Positions 26,443 through 35,732 of a stretch of DNA of 64,000 nt are shown piece by piece. The position numbers were made by a program, and so were the translations under genes. Every line of letters begins with the position of its first letter. The first letter of the stretch is position 1. The notes under the pieces were generated by a model, which searched no databases, was not told where the DNA came from, and saw only the letters and a list, made by a program, of their open reading frames with translations. Source of the DNA: GCA-002282575 sp964606405 (GTDB lineage: Bacteria > Pseudomonadota > Gammaproteobacteria > Thiomicrospirales > Thiomicrospiraceae); NCBI GenBank assembly GCA_964606405.1, contig CAZSGH010000014.1, forward strand, positions 1 through 64,000, read 5' to 3'.

Positions 26443-28098
26443 CTAAACAAAATGATCAACCAATCCGTCTAGGTTTTTCCATACAGACGTATCTGAAACA
26501 GGGTTAGCGGCATCATTTGATAAATCTGCAGTTTTATTTTGTCCACTACTCTGTTGTTGCTGATCAGATGCCTGTTGACCCGCACCAGAATCAACCGTTG
26601 CCGATCCAATATCAACCCCTTGTTGTGCGAGCATATCTCGTAGTCGTGGCAATGCATTTTCGAGCATGTCTCTGGTTAATCCATGCTGGGCAGACAGTGT
26701 AACATGTGCCTTGTTTTCTTCATCCATTTTTAAGTGGATTCGAACAGGGCCTAGCTCAACAGGATCTAACTTTACCTCAACTTCTTTCATCCGTTGACTC
26801 ACCATCATCTGCATACGGTTACCCATATCCTGAGTCCATTGCGGTTGACGCAGACTCAGCGGAGAAGTCAATGGTGTTGCCAAAGGTGATGTCGGTGAAA
26901 AGCTTGTTAATACCGAAGCAAAAGCTTCGACATCAGTTTGATTTGTAGACACATCACTTTTAGCCGATTCAATGGCTCGCAGCGCACCGTCAGCACGCGC
27001 ATCACTTTGTTGCTGCTGCGACTGATTGTGTTGCTGCATCATTGCGCTTTGTTGTGTTGCTGCAGTCGCGCCTGTAGGCATTGACATGCCATTATTTGAT
27101 GCTGCTGAGTAACTTGCCGCACTCATCGCATCTTTAGCACTAACCGTTGAGGTATAAGAGGCAAAGACAGGAGCACCCTGCTCATCACCCAAACTGACTG
27201 CATTGCTCAGTGCTTCATGACCCACATCAACCGCAACAGGTGATGACGACGTTTGGTGCGCCATCGTCTGAATGACNNNNNNNNNNNNNNNNNNNNNNNN
27301 NNNNNNNNNNNNNNNNNNNNNNNNNNNNNNNNNNNNNNNNNNNNNNNNNNNNNNNNNNNNNNNNNNNNNNNNNNNNCCACATCAACCGCAACAGGTGATG
27401 ACGACGTTTGGTGCGCCATCGTCTGAATGACAGTTTGAGTATCTGCCAATGGATTAAAAAACGGTTGTCCCGTCAAGGGCGAAATAACGACATCCCCTTC
27501 GTCTTCCACCACTTGACCTGACAGCCGTTGGAACTCGGTTTTTGGCATATCACCACGTGGGGTGATGGCCTGTTGTTTACTTGACTGCATCTGAGTCGGG
27601 ACTGNNNNNNNNNNNNNNNNNNNNNNNNNNNNNNNNNNNNNNNNNNNNNNNNNNNNNNNNNNNNNNNNNNNNNNNNNNNNNNNNNNNNNNNNNNNNNNNN
27701 NNNNCCTGAGTCGGGACTGCCTGAGTCGGGACTGCCTGAGTCGGGACTGCCTGAGTCGGGACTGCCTGAGTCGGCAATCCTTGCCCAGCAACAGATAAAC
27801 CTTCTGCCGTCTGAATGCTTGATGAGAGCAGACTCAATGTATCATCAGGTGTTGTCGATTGAATAGCGCTCTGAGCTGTAGACTGTGACAACGTAATAGC
27901 TGGCATCAGCAAAGAAGATGATGCATCAATGCCACTTTCAATAACACCCTGTGTCGGGAGACTTGTCGGCACATCGCTAAAATCGCCCATAAGCGCACCA
28001 AACAATGCCGAATCAATAGGATTTTGACCCTGCGTCATACCCGCGAGTGTTTGCCCTGGCTGCGTAGGTGCCACAGATTGTATTGCAAGATAAGACAT
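26443..28098 (-). CDS. fliK: Flagellar hook-length control protein FliK (interrupted by assembly gaps)
   Basis: FliK measures hook length and triggers the export switch through FlhB. The start at 28098 (MSYLAIQSV) has GGAGG five bases upstream. The long N-terminal region is rich in S, T and Q and contains a 5-residue tandem repeat VPTQA. The C-terminal Flg_hook domain (KLDPVELGPVRIHLKMD, then ALPRLRDMLAQQGVDIG) ends with a Q/S-rich tail. Two 100-N gaps break the frame. Removing the 55-bp duplicate and N run at 27277 restores MAHQTSSSPVAVDV to GHEALSNAV in frame. At least about 466 aa remain, plus an unknown number of repeats. Confidence 0.9.
27222..27431. other. Assembly gap with duplicated 55-bp ends
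   Basis: The 55 bases at 27222-27276 are repeated exactly at 27377-27431, on either side of 100 N. This is an unmerged contig overlap. Deleting 155 bases restores the fliK frame, so no sequence is likely missing here. Confidence 0.93.
27590..27779 (-). repeat. 15-bp tandem repeat in fliK with an unresolved gap
   Basis: The unit CCTGAGTCGGGACTG occurs four times in a row at 27705-27764, then a diverged unit. A 14-base partial unit lies on the other side of 100 N (27605-27704). On the coding strand each unit encodes QAVPT. The gap ends do not share a 55-bp overlap, so here the real copy number is unknown. Units are in multiples of three, so copy-number change keeps the frame. Confidence 0.92.
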
Positions 28099-28123
28099 AA
28101 CTGCCTCCGACACTGAATGATGA

Positions 28124-28270
28124 GAAATTCTAAAACTTGCGCTTCGCTGATTTTTAGAATTTCCAAGTTTATTTTTTCAGCTGGAGGAAGAGGATTATTT
28201 CAATCAATTACAGACCGCTTTCTAAACCCCTTCCCCCAGACCCCTAACCCATTTAGGTTTTTAGAGATAC
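28124..28270 (-). repeat. Dispersed intergenic repeat, copy in the fliK leader
   Basis: This is an inverted-orientation copy. It has TCTAAAACTTGCGCTTCGCTG and ATTTTTAGAATTTCC (hairpin with GCTTCGC), AAGTTTATTTTTTCAGCTGG, AGGAAGAGG, then CCCCTTCCCCCAGACC and CCTAACCCATTTAGG with TTTTTAGAG at the far end. It lies between the sigma-54 motif and the fliK start, so it would be transcribed as the fliK leader. Confidence 0.8.
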
Positions 28271-28286
28271 GCTGATATTGAGGATA

Positions 28287-28304
28287 AAGCAATTAGCAAG
28301 CCAA
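28287..28304 (-). promoter_or_regulatory. Sigma-54 promoter upstream of fliK
   Basis: The minus strand reads TTGGCTTGCTAATTGCTT, with TGGC and TTGC elements in GG-N10-GC spacing (GG at 28301-28302, GC at 28289-28290). It lies just after fliJ. The expected start near 28278 gives a leader of about 180 bases that includes the repeat at 28124-28270. Confidence 0.7.
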
Positions 28305-28316
28305 AAAACAAAAGCC

Positions 28317-28748
28317 TTAGTGATTATTACGAAAAAATGCCACTTGGTTTAAATTGTCAGCTTCTTTTTGTTCATTTTTATCATCTTGAATCGCTTTTTC
28401 ATGCTGTCGCTTTTCAATTAGCGTTGCGATACCTTTTTTATTTAGTCGAGCATCTAACCAACTTTTTTTAGCAACCTCTACTTGTTCTGCCGCATGATTG
28501 ACTTTTTCAACCTGACCCAAAATGGCCGTCTGTACTTGATGAAGATAGGCGGTAATGGTCTGGCGATGTTGCATTGGCATCTGTCCCGGTAAGGACAGTT
28601 GTTGTTGGTAAGACAACGCATAATCTTCTAGCGCTTTAAGTTGTTGCTGCAGCATCTCGAGCCGTTGCTCGGTGATACCTAATTGTTGACGTGCTTTTTC
28701 CTCTTCTTTTTCACGCAAATCAAGAACGAGCGCTAACTGTTTAGACAA
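28317..28748 (-). CDS. fliJ: Flagellar export protein FliJ
   Basis: FliJ is the coiled-coil stalk subunit of the FliH-FliI-FliJ export ATPase. The 143-aa product is helical almost throughout and rich in Q, E and K, with LREKEEEKARQQLGITEQRLEML at the start. Similarity is low in this family. The call rests on length, coiled coil and position directly after fliI, from which it is separated by a repeat copy. Confidence 0.85.
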   Translation of the reverse strand: MSKQLALVLDLREKEEEKARQQLGITEQRLEMLQQQLKALEDYALSYQQQLSLPGQMPMQHRQTITAYLHQVQTAILGQVEKVNHAAEQVEVAKKSWLDARLNKKGIATLIEKRQHEKAIQDDKNEQKEADNLNQVAFFRNNH

Positions 28749-28769
28749 AGAATATATCCTTAAGCGTTG

Positions 28770-28912
28770 ATCTAAAAATCTAACGGGTTGGAGGTCTGGA
28801 GGAAGGGATTACAGATATTAGCCTGTAACTTATTGACCTTTCCCCTTCCTTCAGCTAAAAAATAAAGTTGGAAGGTCTAAAAACGAGCAACGCAAGGTTT
28901 TTAGCGCCTTCC
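28770..28912 (+). repeat. Dispersed intergenic repeat, well-preserved copy between fliI and fliJ
   Basis: From left to right the copy contains TCTAAAAATCTAACGGGTTG, GAGGTCTGGAGGAAGGG, ATTACAG, TTAGCCTGTAACTTATTGACC, CCCCTTCCTTCAGC, TAAAAAATAAAG, GGAAGGTCTAAAAACGAG, then CGCAAGGTTTTTAGCGCC and TTCC. The inner arms GGAGGAAGGG and CCCTTCCTTC can pair. The right end touches the fliI stop codon. Confidence 0.88.
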
Positions 28913-30277
28913 TTAATGATTAAACAGCATAATCATATCGCGTAGACTCTGCTCCATACCGACTGACTCGTGTGGTTTTTGTGATAAAAACTGAGTAAGT
29001 GCAGGCTGTAAACGAATCGCTTCATCGATTTGCGGATTACTACCACGTGCATAAGCACCAACACTAATCAAATCTTGGTTTTGCTGATACAGCGACATGA
29101 TGCGCTTAACGCGCAATGCCATATCCATTTGTTCACGCGATACCACTTCTTGCATCACACGACTAATCGATGCCTCGATATCAATGGCAGGATAACGTCC
29201 CGATTCGGCGATACGACGCGACAAAACAAAATGACCATCCAATACGCCACGCGCTGAGTCAGCAACAGGATCGTTATTATCATCACCTTCCGTTAATACA
29301 GTATAAAAAGCAGTAATCGATCCCTTACCAGGCTCTCCATTACCCGCTCGTTCAATCAGCTGGGGCAAGCGCGCAAAAACCGATGGCGGATAACCCTTGC
29401 TCGCTGGCGGCTCTCCGACCGCAAGGGCAATTTCACGCTGTGCCTGCGCATAACGGGTGAGTGAGTCCATCAACAATAAGACATTTAATCCTTGATCGCG
29501 AAAAAACTCCGCGATTGCAGTGGCGCGCAAGGCACCATGTAGGCGACGTAAAGGAGGGTCATCGGCAGGTGCAGCAACAACAACGGAGCGAGCCAGCCCT
29601 TCTGGACCTAAAATTTGACGAATAAATTCATTAACTTCTCGCCCACGCTCACCAACCAACCCAACAACAACAATATCCGCTTGGGTATATTTTGCCATCA
29701 TGCCCAGCAAAATGGATTTACCAACACCTGTGCCTGCAAATAAACCTAAGCGCTGACCACGTCCCACAGTCAACAAACTGTTAATGGCGCGCACACCCAC
29801 ATCCAATGACTGGCGAATGGGGTCTCGATTAAGTGGGTTAATGCGACGACCATTCAGCGGAACAGAATAGGACATCGTTGGCAGTGGATCACCATCTAAC
29901 GGATAACCAGCGCCATCAATTACCCGACCTAACAACTCATAACCAACAGAAACCTGAGCGGCTTGTGACAAAGGCAACACACGCGCATTCGGTGCCAAAC
30001 CTTGCACATCGGCGACAGGCATCAAATAAAGTTTGTCGTGGTGAAAGCCGACAACTTCGGCTTCACTGGTTTGCTTACCTTGAACAATTTGACAGCGAGA
30101 GCCCAAAGAGGCATGAAACCCCTCCGCTTCTAACGTCAAGCCAACCATGCGGGTTAAACGCCCTGCAACATCAAGGGGCAGTTCATCTGGAAGGTGATCT
30201 GCTGTATCTTTAAGCAGATGTTGCCATTTAGCCAATTGTTCGTCCGTGCGCGGATAGTCTAGCGCATCATCCACCAT
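28913..30277 (-). CDS. fliI: Flagellum-specific export ATPase FliI
   Basis: FliI is the hexameric ATPase of the flagellar export apparatus, related to F1 beta. The product is 454 aa from the ATG at 30277, preferred over the ATG at 30283 because AGGA is then five bases upstream. Walker A is GLFAGTGVGKSILLGMMAKY (about 168-187), Walker B is LLLMDSLTRYAQA, and the family box is PPASKGYPPSVFARLPQLIERAG. The start overlaps the fliH end by 11 bases. Confidence 0.97.
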   Translation of the reverse strand: MVDDALDYPRTDEQLAKWQHLLKDTADHLPDELPLDVAGRLTRMVGLTLEAEGFHASLGSRCQIVQGKQTSEAEVVGFHHDKLYLMPVADVQGLAPNARVLPLSQAAQVSVGYELLGRVIDGAGYPLDGDPLPTMSYSVPLNGRRINPLNRDPIRQSLDVGVRAINSLLTVGRGQRLGLFAGTGVGKSILLGMMAKYTQADIVVVGLVGERGREVNEFIRQILGPEGLARSVVVAAPADDPPLRRLHGALRATAIAEFFRDQGLNVLLLMDSLTRYAQAQREIALAVGEPPASKGYPPSVFARLPQLIERAGNGEPGKGSITAFYTVLTEGDDNNDPVADSARGVLDGHFVLSRRIAESGRYPAIDIEASISRVMQEVVSREQMDMALRVKRIMSLYQQNQDLISVGAYARGSNPQIDEAIRLQPALTQFLSQKPHESVGMEQSLRDMIMLFNH

Positions 30278-31106
30278 GCACATCCTGCGCTGATGCCATC
30301 AGCGCCTGTAAGGCAGCATCGATAATTTTTTGCGTTTGCTCTTGCCAGTTCAAAACAACATCACTGTGTCCTGACTTAACGATACACTCACCACGCACCA
30401 GATTGGCATCAGGTAACAATTCAACACGTCCTTCCTGTGGCAGCGCCAATAAATCAATCAAAGCAATATCATCGGGATGCAGACGAATCGTTAAGGGGTA
30501 AATGACGCGCGGTAATTGATGGACAACAGAAGCAACCAATGCATTAACTCGCTCGGGTGCAAGATGTAATTCACCCATCACCAGCCGTCTTGCCATCTGA
30601 CCAGATAACCACACGACATCTTGCAATAAAGCATGATCCTGAGACGTTAATGACTGCGTTAAACTCAGCACAAGTGTTTGCCAATCTTGCGAAGCGCTTT
30701 GCTTAAATGCGTCTCGCTCTGCTTCCCACAGCTTATTTTTGGCTTCAAACTCAGCTTCTAATACTGCTTTAGCTTCGTTGTAACCTTGCTCATAACCTGC
30801 CTCATAACCTTGTTGTGTGCCTAACTGAGTCCCTTGCTCTAACCCTTCTTGGCGTGCTTGCGAGAGTGTTGCTTGGCGCATTCTTTCTAAGTCTTGTGCC
30901 ACGTCTGCATGTACACGCTTTAACACTCGTTCAAACGCTTCGCGAGACTCCCGTACCATCTGCTCTTGCAAATCAGGGGCTGCCCAAGTGCTACTTTGTG
31001 TCGCCAAATCTTTCGCACGCAATAGCGGGGTTACTTTAATGTCACCCTGCTCACTATTCCCTTTCGTTGCTTGAAAGGAAGATTGACTCGCTTTAAAACC
31101 ACTCAT
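30267..31106 (-). CDS. fliH: Flagellar assembly protein FliH
   Basis: FliH is the peripheral-stalk regulator of FliI. The 279-aa product has a variable N-terminus, a central helix with the family's GxxxG-type pattern (GLEQGTQLGTQQGYEAGYEQGYNEA, about 107-131) and a C-terminal domain (about 165-275) that binds FliI. The start shares one base with the fliG stop. Confidence 0.92.
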   Translation of the reverse strand: MSGFKASQSSFQATKGNSEQGDIKVTPLLRAKDLATQSSTWAAPDLQEQMVRESREAFERVLKRVHADVAQDLERMRQATLSQARQEGLEQGTQLGTQQGYEAGYEQGYNEAKAVLEAEFEAKNKLWEAERDAFKQSASQDWQTLVLSLTQSLTSQDHALLQDVVWLSGQMARRLVMGELHLAPERVNALVASVVHQLPRVIYPLTIRLHPDDIALIDLLALPQEGRVELLPDANLVRGECIVKSGHSDVVLNWQEQTQKIIDAALQALMASAQDVHGG

Positions 31107-32143
31107 TAACCGACCATATCCTCACCACCACCTGGCATCAGCAATTTACCCTCATTGGCAAGACGACGCACCGTGGTAATAATCGTACGCTGTGCACCTT
31201 CGACGTCGCTGAGCTTGACTGGTCCTGAATTTTCTAAGTCGTCTTTCAAAATGAGTGCCTGACGCTTCGACATATTGTCCAAGAAATGGGCCTGCATTTT
31301 CTTGTCTGCACCTTTGAGTGCCAACAACAAAACATCGGCAGGGATTTCGGCCAACACTGTCTGAATACCACGACCATCAATGCCTGAAATATTATCAAAG
31401 GTAAACATATTGTCTTGAATAGCCTGACTAATATCAGTATGTTCGATGGCAATATCATCCAAGATTTTGCCGTCACCACCGCCACCAACCAAGTTCAAAA
31501 TTTCGGCCGCACGTTTCACGCCACCAATCGTCGCCATTTTACCGCCACTCGAATCTGATGCTTGGTTCTCGAAAATTGCATTCAAATCGAACAATGCTTG
31601 TGGCTGAATGGTATTCAATGTTGCAATACGATAAATAACCTCGGAACGGAAACGCTCTGGAATACCTTGCAATACTGTCGCCGCTTGGTCTGGCTCAAAA
31701 TAAGACAACACGATTGCCATTACCTGTGGGTGTTCATTTTTGAGCATATTCGACACGGCACCAGGATGCATCCACTTAAGCGTTTCTAAGCCTTTTAGCT
31801 GATCTGACAACATAGACACATCAAGAACATGACTACTATTTTCGCCCAACGCGTCCATCAACAAACCACGCGCATAGCTGTCTGGATCGACCCCCAAGGC
31901 ATCTTTACCAAATCCCGCCAAATAAGTACGCAAAATAGCATCGACTTGTTGACGATTAACATGTGGTAGTGTGGTCATCGCACTACCAATAGCTTGAATT
32001 TCGGGCGGATTAAGCTGCTTCAATAATTTGGTTGCCGTTTCTTTACCCAGTGCCATCATTAAAATAGCAATGCGTTGAACAGGGGTCAGCTCAGACAGAT
32101 CGACCTCGTCTCCCGTATCAATCCCAATCAGGTCTTCAGCCAT
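31106..32143 (-). CDS. fliG: Flagellar motor switch protein FliG
   Basis: FliG transmits stator torque to the rotor. The 345-aa product has the FliF-binding N-domain, the middle domain with the EHPQ motif (MLKNEHPQVMAIVLSY, about 132-147) and the C-terminal torque domain (about 240-335) with charged residues in the MSKRQALILKDDLENSGP region. It lies 13 bases downstream of fliF. Confidence 0.97.
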   Translation of the reverse strand: MAEDLIGIDTGDEVDLSELTPVQRIAILMMALGKETATKLLKQLNPPEIQAIGSAMTTLPHVNRQQVDAILRTYLAGFGKDALGVDPDSYARGLLMDALGENSSHVLDVSMLSDQLKGLETLKWMHPGAVSNMLKNEHPQVMAIVLSYFEPDQAATVLQGIPERFRSEVIYRIATLNTIQPQALFDLNAIFENQASDSSGGKMATIGGVKRAAEILNLVGGGGDGKILDDIAIEHTDISQAIQDNMFTFDNISGIDGRGIQTVLAEIPADVLLLALKGADKKMQAHFLDNMSKRQALILKDDLENSGPVKLSDVEGAQRTIITTVRRLANEGKLLMPGGGEDMVG

Positions 32144-32156
32144 ATTATGCTCTCAC

Positions 32157-33884
32157 CTACTTATCGTTCATCATTTCGCGCAAGACTTTCGCCGCGATTC
32201 TCGGATCGGCATCAATTTGCGCACGTAAACGCTCAACCAAATCAGCGTCTTCTTTCTCTAGCTCTTCTAATTGCTCTTGCTCTTGCATATCCAATGCCTC
32301 TAGGGTGTCTTCCAAGGCACCATGACTACCAGCAGCGCCCTGAGCGGCTGCAGCTGCAGCCTCGGCAGCCGCCTGAGCTGCTGCCAATTGCGCTGCTTCT
32401 TCTTCATCTTCATCTGGAATATCATCATCGCGTTTTTCACGTTCACGCACACCTGTCAAATCGCGCAATAAGGGGCGCAACACACCAAAGATAATCAACA
32501 GAACGGCTAAGCCGCCAGCTGTTTGCTTAACCACTTCCCAAAACCAAGGTTGTTGCCATAAAGGAATACCCTCATCGCCCGCATCTTCGGCTTGGAAAGA
32601 AATATTAACGACGCTTAAATTATCACCGCGCGCCTCATCAACGCCTACAGCATCACGAACCAAGTTTTTAAAACGAGACAACTCATCATCGGTTAGCGCA
32701 GCACGCTGCAAAGCACCATCTTCTCCCGCTTTGACACGATCATCAACCACTACCGCAACCGAGAGGCGTTTAACAGAACCAACTTGAGAATGCAGATGGG
32801 TAATCGTGCGATCTAACTCGTAGTTTTTGGTAATTTTCTCGCTTTGTAAGTCTTTAGCCAAACCACCATTGGCATCTTTACCTGGGTAGTTTTCTTCAGG
32901 TGCAATACCTGCTCGTGGTGGCTGATTGGTTAGCGCACCAGGAATACCCTCTGGACCTTGCGCTTTATTACGCTCACGAATTTCCTGCAAACTACGCACT
33001 GCTTCTGGATCGGGATTGTAGTTTTCGCGGGTTTGCTCTTGTACACTAAAATCCATTTCCGCAGTAACTTGCGCTCTCACCCCTTTAGAGCCAACCAACG
33101 GTGATAGCAAGTCTTGAATACGTGCTGCCAACGTTTGTTCGACATTACGCGTATATTCGAGCTGCTTTAAACTCATGTTGATGCCCAGATTCGCTTGCTG
33201 CTGCGAGAGCAAATTACCATTTTGATCGACAACAGAAACCCCTGTTGCCTTCATATTGGGTACGCTCGACGCAACCAAATGGGTAATAGCATTAACTTGC
33301 TGTTCCGATAAACTGCCATTCAAGTTCACAACAACAGAGGCTGTCGGTTCTTGCTCTTTACGTACAAATACCGTGCGCTTAGGAATGGCTAAATGAACAC
33401 GAGCTGTTTTAATCGAAGAGATAGCAGTAATGGAGTGCGCCAGCTCACCTTCAAGTGCACGCAAATATTGAATATTTTCTTTAAACTGACTGACACCAAA
33501 ACCTTGGTCTTTATCGAGAATTTGGTAACCCGTTTCGGCTGATTTAGGCAAGCCCTCGCCTGCTAATTTAAGACGGACTTCATGCACCTTCGCAGCAGGG
33601 ACCATCAGGTTGCCTGTGGTACTATCTAGCTGATAGGGAATTTTTTGTGCTTCAAGCGATTTGACAATATCGGCAGCTTGGCGATTATCTAACCCACCAA
33701 ACAACAGTGAATAGCTTGGCGCTTGCGACCAGAGCACGAGCGCCACACCAATGGCAATGGTTGCCGCTAACGCAATAATTAAGCTTACCTGCTTAATAAT
33801 CGGCATAGCACCCAAGTTTTGATATAAGGCTGAAGCGCCAGTGGCAGTTTCTGTGCCCGCTGCTGTCCGCTGAATATCAGCCAT
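32157..33884 (-). CDS. fliF: Flagellar M-ring protein FliF
   Basis: FliF forms the MS ring. The 575-aa product has membrane helices at about 33-53 and 452-472. YscJ/ring-building domains lie between them (ILDKDQGFGVSQFKENIQYLRALEGELA and SIKTARVHLAIPKRTVFVR are typical). A C-terminal cytoplasmic tail for FliG binding follows an alanine-rich acidic stretch (about 498-520). Confidence 0.97.
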   Translation of the reverse strand: MADIQRTAAGTETATGASALYQNLGAMPIIKQVSLIIALAATIAIGVALVLWSQAPSYSLLFGGLDNRQAADIVKSLEAQKIPYQLDSTTGNLMVPAAKVHEVRLKLAGEGLPKSAETGYQILDKDQGFGVSQFKENIQYLRALEGELAHSITAISSIKTARVHLAIPKRTVFVRKEQEPTASVVVNLNGSLSEQQVNAITHLVASSVPNMKATGVSVVDQNGNLLSQQQANLGINMSLKQLEYTRNVEQTLAARIQDLLSPLVGSKGVRAQVTAEMDFSVQEQTRENYNPDPEAVRSLQEIRERNKAQGPEGIPGALTNQPPRAGIAPEENYPGKDANGGLAKDLQSEKITKNYELDRTITHLHSQVGSVKRLSVAVVVDDRVKAGEDGALQRAALTDDELSRFKNLVRDAVGVDEARGDNLSVVNISFQAEDAGDEGIPLWQQPWFWEVVKQTAGGLAVLLIIFGVLRPLLRDLTGVREREKRDDDIPDEDEEEAAQLAAAQAAAEAAAAAAQGAAGSHGALEDTLEALDMQEQEQLEELEKEDADLVERLRAQIDADPRIAAKVLREMMNDK

Positions 33885-33963
33885 TTACATCTTCTCCCAA
33901 AGCTTCAACTTATTATCTTGCTATTATAAAACGAGTCATGCGGCAAATCTTGCCGCTAGCCAA

Positions 33964-34326
33964 TTAAATTGGCATATTCATCACATCTTTATAGGCTTCT
34001 ACCAGTTTATTCCGTACCTGAGACATGGCTTGAAAGGCTAAAGAGGCTTTTTGGGCTTGAATCATCACATCAGACAACTCAACACCTGGTTCACCCATTT
34101 CAAGCTTTTCTTTTGACTCTGACGATGCTTGCTGCAAGCCATTAACCTTATCGACAGCTTGGCGCATTAAACTAGCAAAGTCGGTACTAACGCCACTACC
34201 GTCGACAGAACTAACATCAGCGCCCGCACCGACATCGCTCACTGGCGACACAGCACTCGACATCTGAGCTTGCTGTGCAACACTGCGCATTTCCATTAAT
34301 AACCGTTGGGTATCAATTGTACTCAT
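33964..34326 (-). CDS. fliE: Flagellar hook-basal body protein FliE
   Basis: FliE joins the MS ring to the rod. The product is 120 aa from the ATG at 34326, which has GGAGG eight bases upstream; a TTG at 34341 is less likely. The C-terminal helix (EPGVELSDVMIQAQKASLAFQAMSQVRNKLVEAYKDVMNMPI region) is the family signature. It begins the fliE-F-G-H-I-J operon behind a sigma-54 site. Confidence 0.94.
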   Translation of the reverse strand: MSTIDTQRLLMEMRSVAQQAQMSSAVSPVSDVGAGADVSSVDGSGVSTDFASLMRQAVDKVNGLQQASSESKEKLEMGEPGVELSDVMIQAQKASLAFQAMSQVRNKLVEAYKDVMNMPI

Positions 34327-34355
34327 GGTCTTATCCTCCAAATCTTACCCAAACG

Positions 34356-34373
34356 AAGCAAAAGTCATGCCGT
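34356..34373 (-). promoter_or_regulatory. Sigma-54 promoter upstream of fliE
   Basis: In the gap between fleR and fliE the minus strand reads ACGGCATGACTTTTGCTT. The -24 GG (34370-34371) and -12 GC (34358-34359) have exact N10 spacing. The predicted start near 34346 leaves a leader of about 20 bases carrying the GGAGG of fliE. In Pseudomonas and Vibrio the corresponding operon is activated by FleR/FlrC. Confidence 0.82.
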
Positions 34374-35732
34374 TTATTCAACATCATAACCTGCATCGCG
34401 CAACTTCGCTAATTTATAGCGCAACGTCCGCGGGCTAAGCTGTAAGATATCTGCTGTTCTGGCACGATTACCTGCATTGGCTTTTAAGGTTTTTAAAATC
34501 AAATCAATTTCTTGCTGCTTAAGATCTTGCATAACCATCGGCACAGCGTCATCTAGCGCAGCACCTTCAACCACATCAAGAACTGTCGTATCTTCTTGCC
34601 ACAATGAACGCGCATCAATCAAAATATCATCAGCAGTAATCGTATCACCGCTACTCAACACCAGCGCCCGCTGAACCACATTGTCCAATTCTCGAATATT
34701 ACCGGGCCAGTTGTATGCCACCAAACGCGCTTCAGCTTCGGTTGCCAAACTGGGCAGAACTTTTTTACCACCACAATGACGTGCAATTAACCGCAGAGCA
34801 ATCGGTACAATATCTTGGCTTCGCTCACGCAACGGCGGCAAATGCATTGGAAAAACATTGAGACGATAAAACAAGTCTTCTCTAAACTTGTGATCTTTAA
34901 TGGCTTGCTCAAACTGAATATTCGTAGCCGACAGCACACGCACATCTAAGGCGATGGTTTTCTCACCACCCAAGCGCTCAACCTCTCGCTCCTGCAAGAC
35001 ACGTAACAACTTACTTTGTACATCAAAATTCATTTCGCCGATTTCGTCTAAAAACAGCGTGCCTTTCTGCGCCTGTTCAAACTTACCAGGCATAGACTTA
35101 ACAGCTCCCGTAAAAGCACCTTTTTCATAGCCAAACAAGGTCGCTTCTAACATACTCTCGGGAATCGCTGCACAGTTAATGGCAATAAACGGTCCTTGTG
35201 CGCGTGGCGACTGTTGATGAATATAACGCGCCAACACCTCTTTACCGCTACCACTTTCGCCCGTAATCAGCACACTGGCATCGGACTGAGCCAGTTTTTT
35301 GGCGATTTGTTTTAGCTTTTGTGTCATCGGATCGGCAGCGACAAAATCATCGCCACTCGAAGCATCAGCATTTAAATAGCGTTGCGCTTTTTCTAGTAAA
35401 ATGTTCGCTTCAAAGGGCTTAACGATATAATCAACCGCACCATCTTTCATAGCAGAAACTGCTTGCTCAATCGTACCGTATGCGGTCATTAGCACCACGG
35501 GCAAATGCGGTTTTAACGCACGCAAGCGTTTGAGCAAGGTATAGCCATCCATACCATCCATGCGAATATCGCTAAAGACAAGACTAATCTGTTCATCCTC
35601 ACCCAGCACGGCTAATGCACTCAACCCATTATCCACCGAGATGACTTCAAAATCACCCAACGCCAGCGTATCAACAATTGCCTCTCGCAGATCGGCATCA
35701 TCTTCTACGACTAAAATACGCGCTAAACTCAC
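34374..35732 (-). CDS. fleR: Sigma-54-dependent flagellar response regulator FleR (FlrC)
   Basis: FleR activates RpoN-dependent middle flagellar promoters when phosphorylated by FleS. The GTG at 35732 is the best start: it overlaps the fleS stop as GTGA and has GGAGG seven bases upstream. The product is about 452 aa. It has a receiver domain (about 4-118; aspartate in FSDIRMDG, lysine in IVKPFE) and an AAA+ domain (about 135-365; GESGSGKE, GAFTGA, GTLFLDEIGEM). A Fis-type helix-turn-helix closes the protein (about 410-450, ILQLSPRTLRYKLAKLRDAG). Confidence 0.94.
   Translation of the reverse strand: MSLARILVVEDDADLREAIVDTLALGDFEVISVDNGLSALAVLGEDEQISLVFSDIRMDGMDGYTLLKRLRALKPHLPVVLMTAYGTIEQAVSAMKDGAVDYIVKPFEANILLEKAQRYLNADASSGDDFVAADPMTQKLKQIAKKLAQSDASVLITGESGSGKEVLARYIHQQSPRAQGPFIAINCAAIPESMLEATLFGYEKGAFTGAVKSMPGKFEQAQKGTLFLDEIGEMNFDVQSKLLRVLQEREVERLGGEKTIALDVRVLSATNIQFEQAIKDHKFREDLFYRLNVFPMHLPPLRERSQDIVPIALRLIARHCGGKKVLPSLATEAEARLVAYNWPGNIRELDNVVQRALVLSSGDTITADDILIDARSLWQEDTTVLDVVEGAALDDAVPMVMQDLKQQEIDLILKTLKANAGNRARTADILQLSPRTLRYKLAKLRDAGYDVE

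Noticed and set aside
27207..27791. Minus-strand frame with an Arg-Leu-Arg-Gln-Ser repeat over the N runs
   Set aside because: It is the wrong frame of the fliK tandem repeat and crosses assembly gaps; the VPTQA frame continues real FliK.
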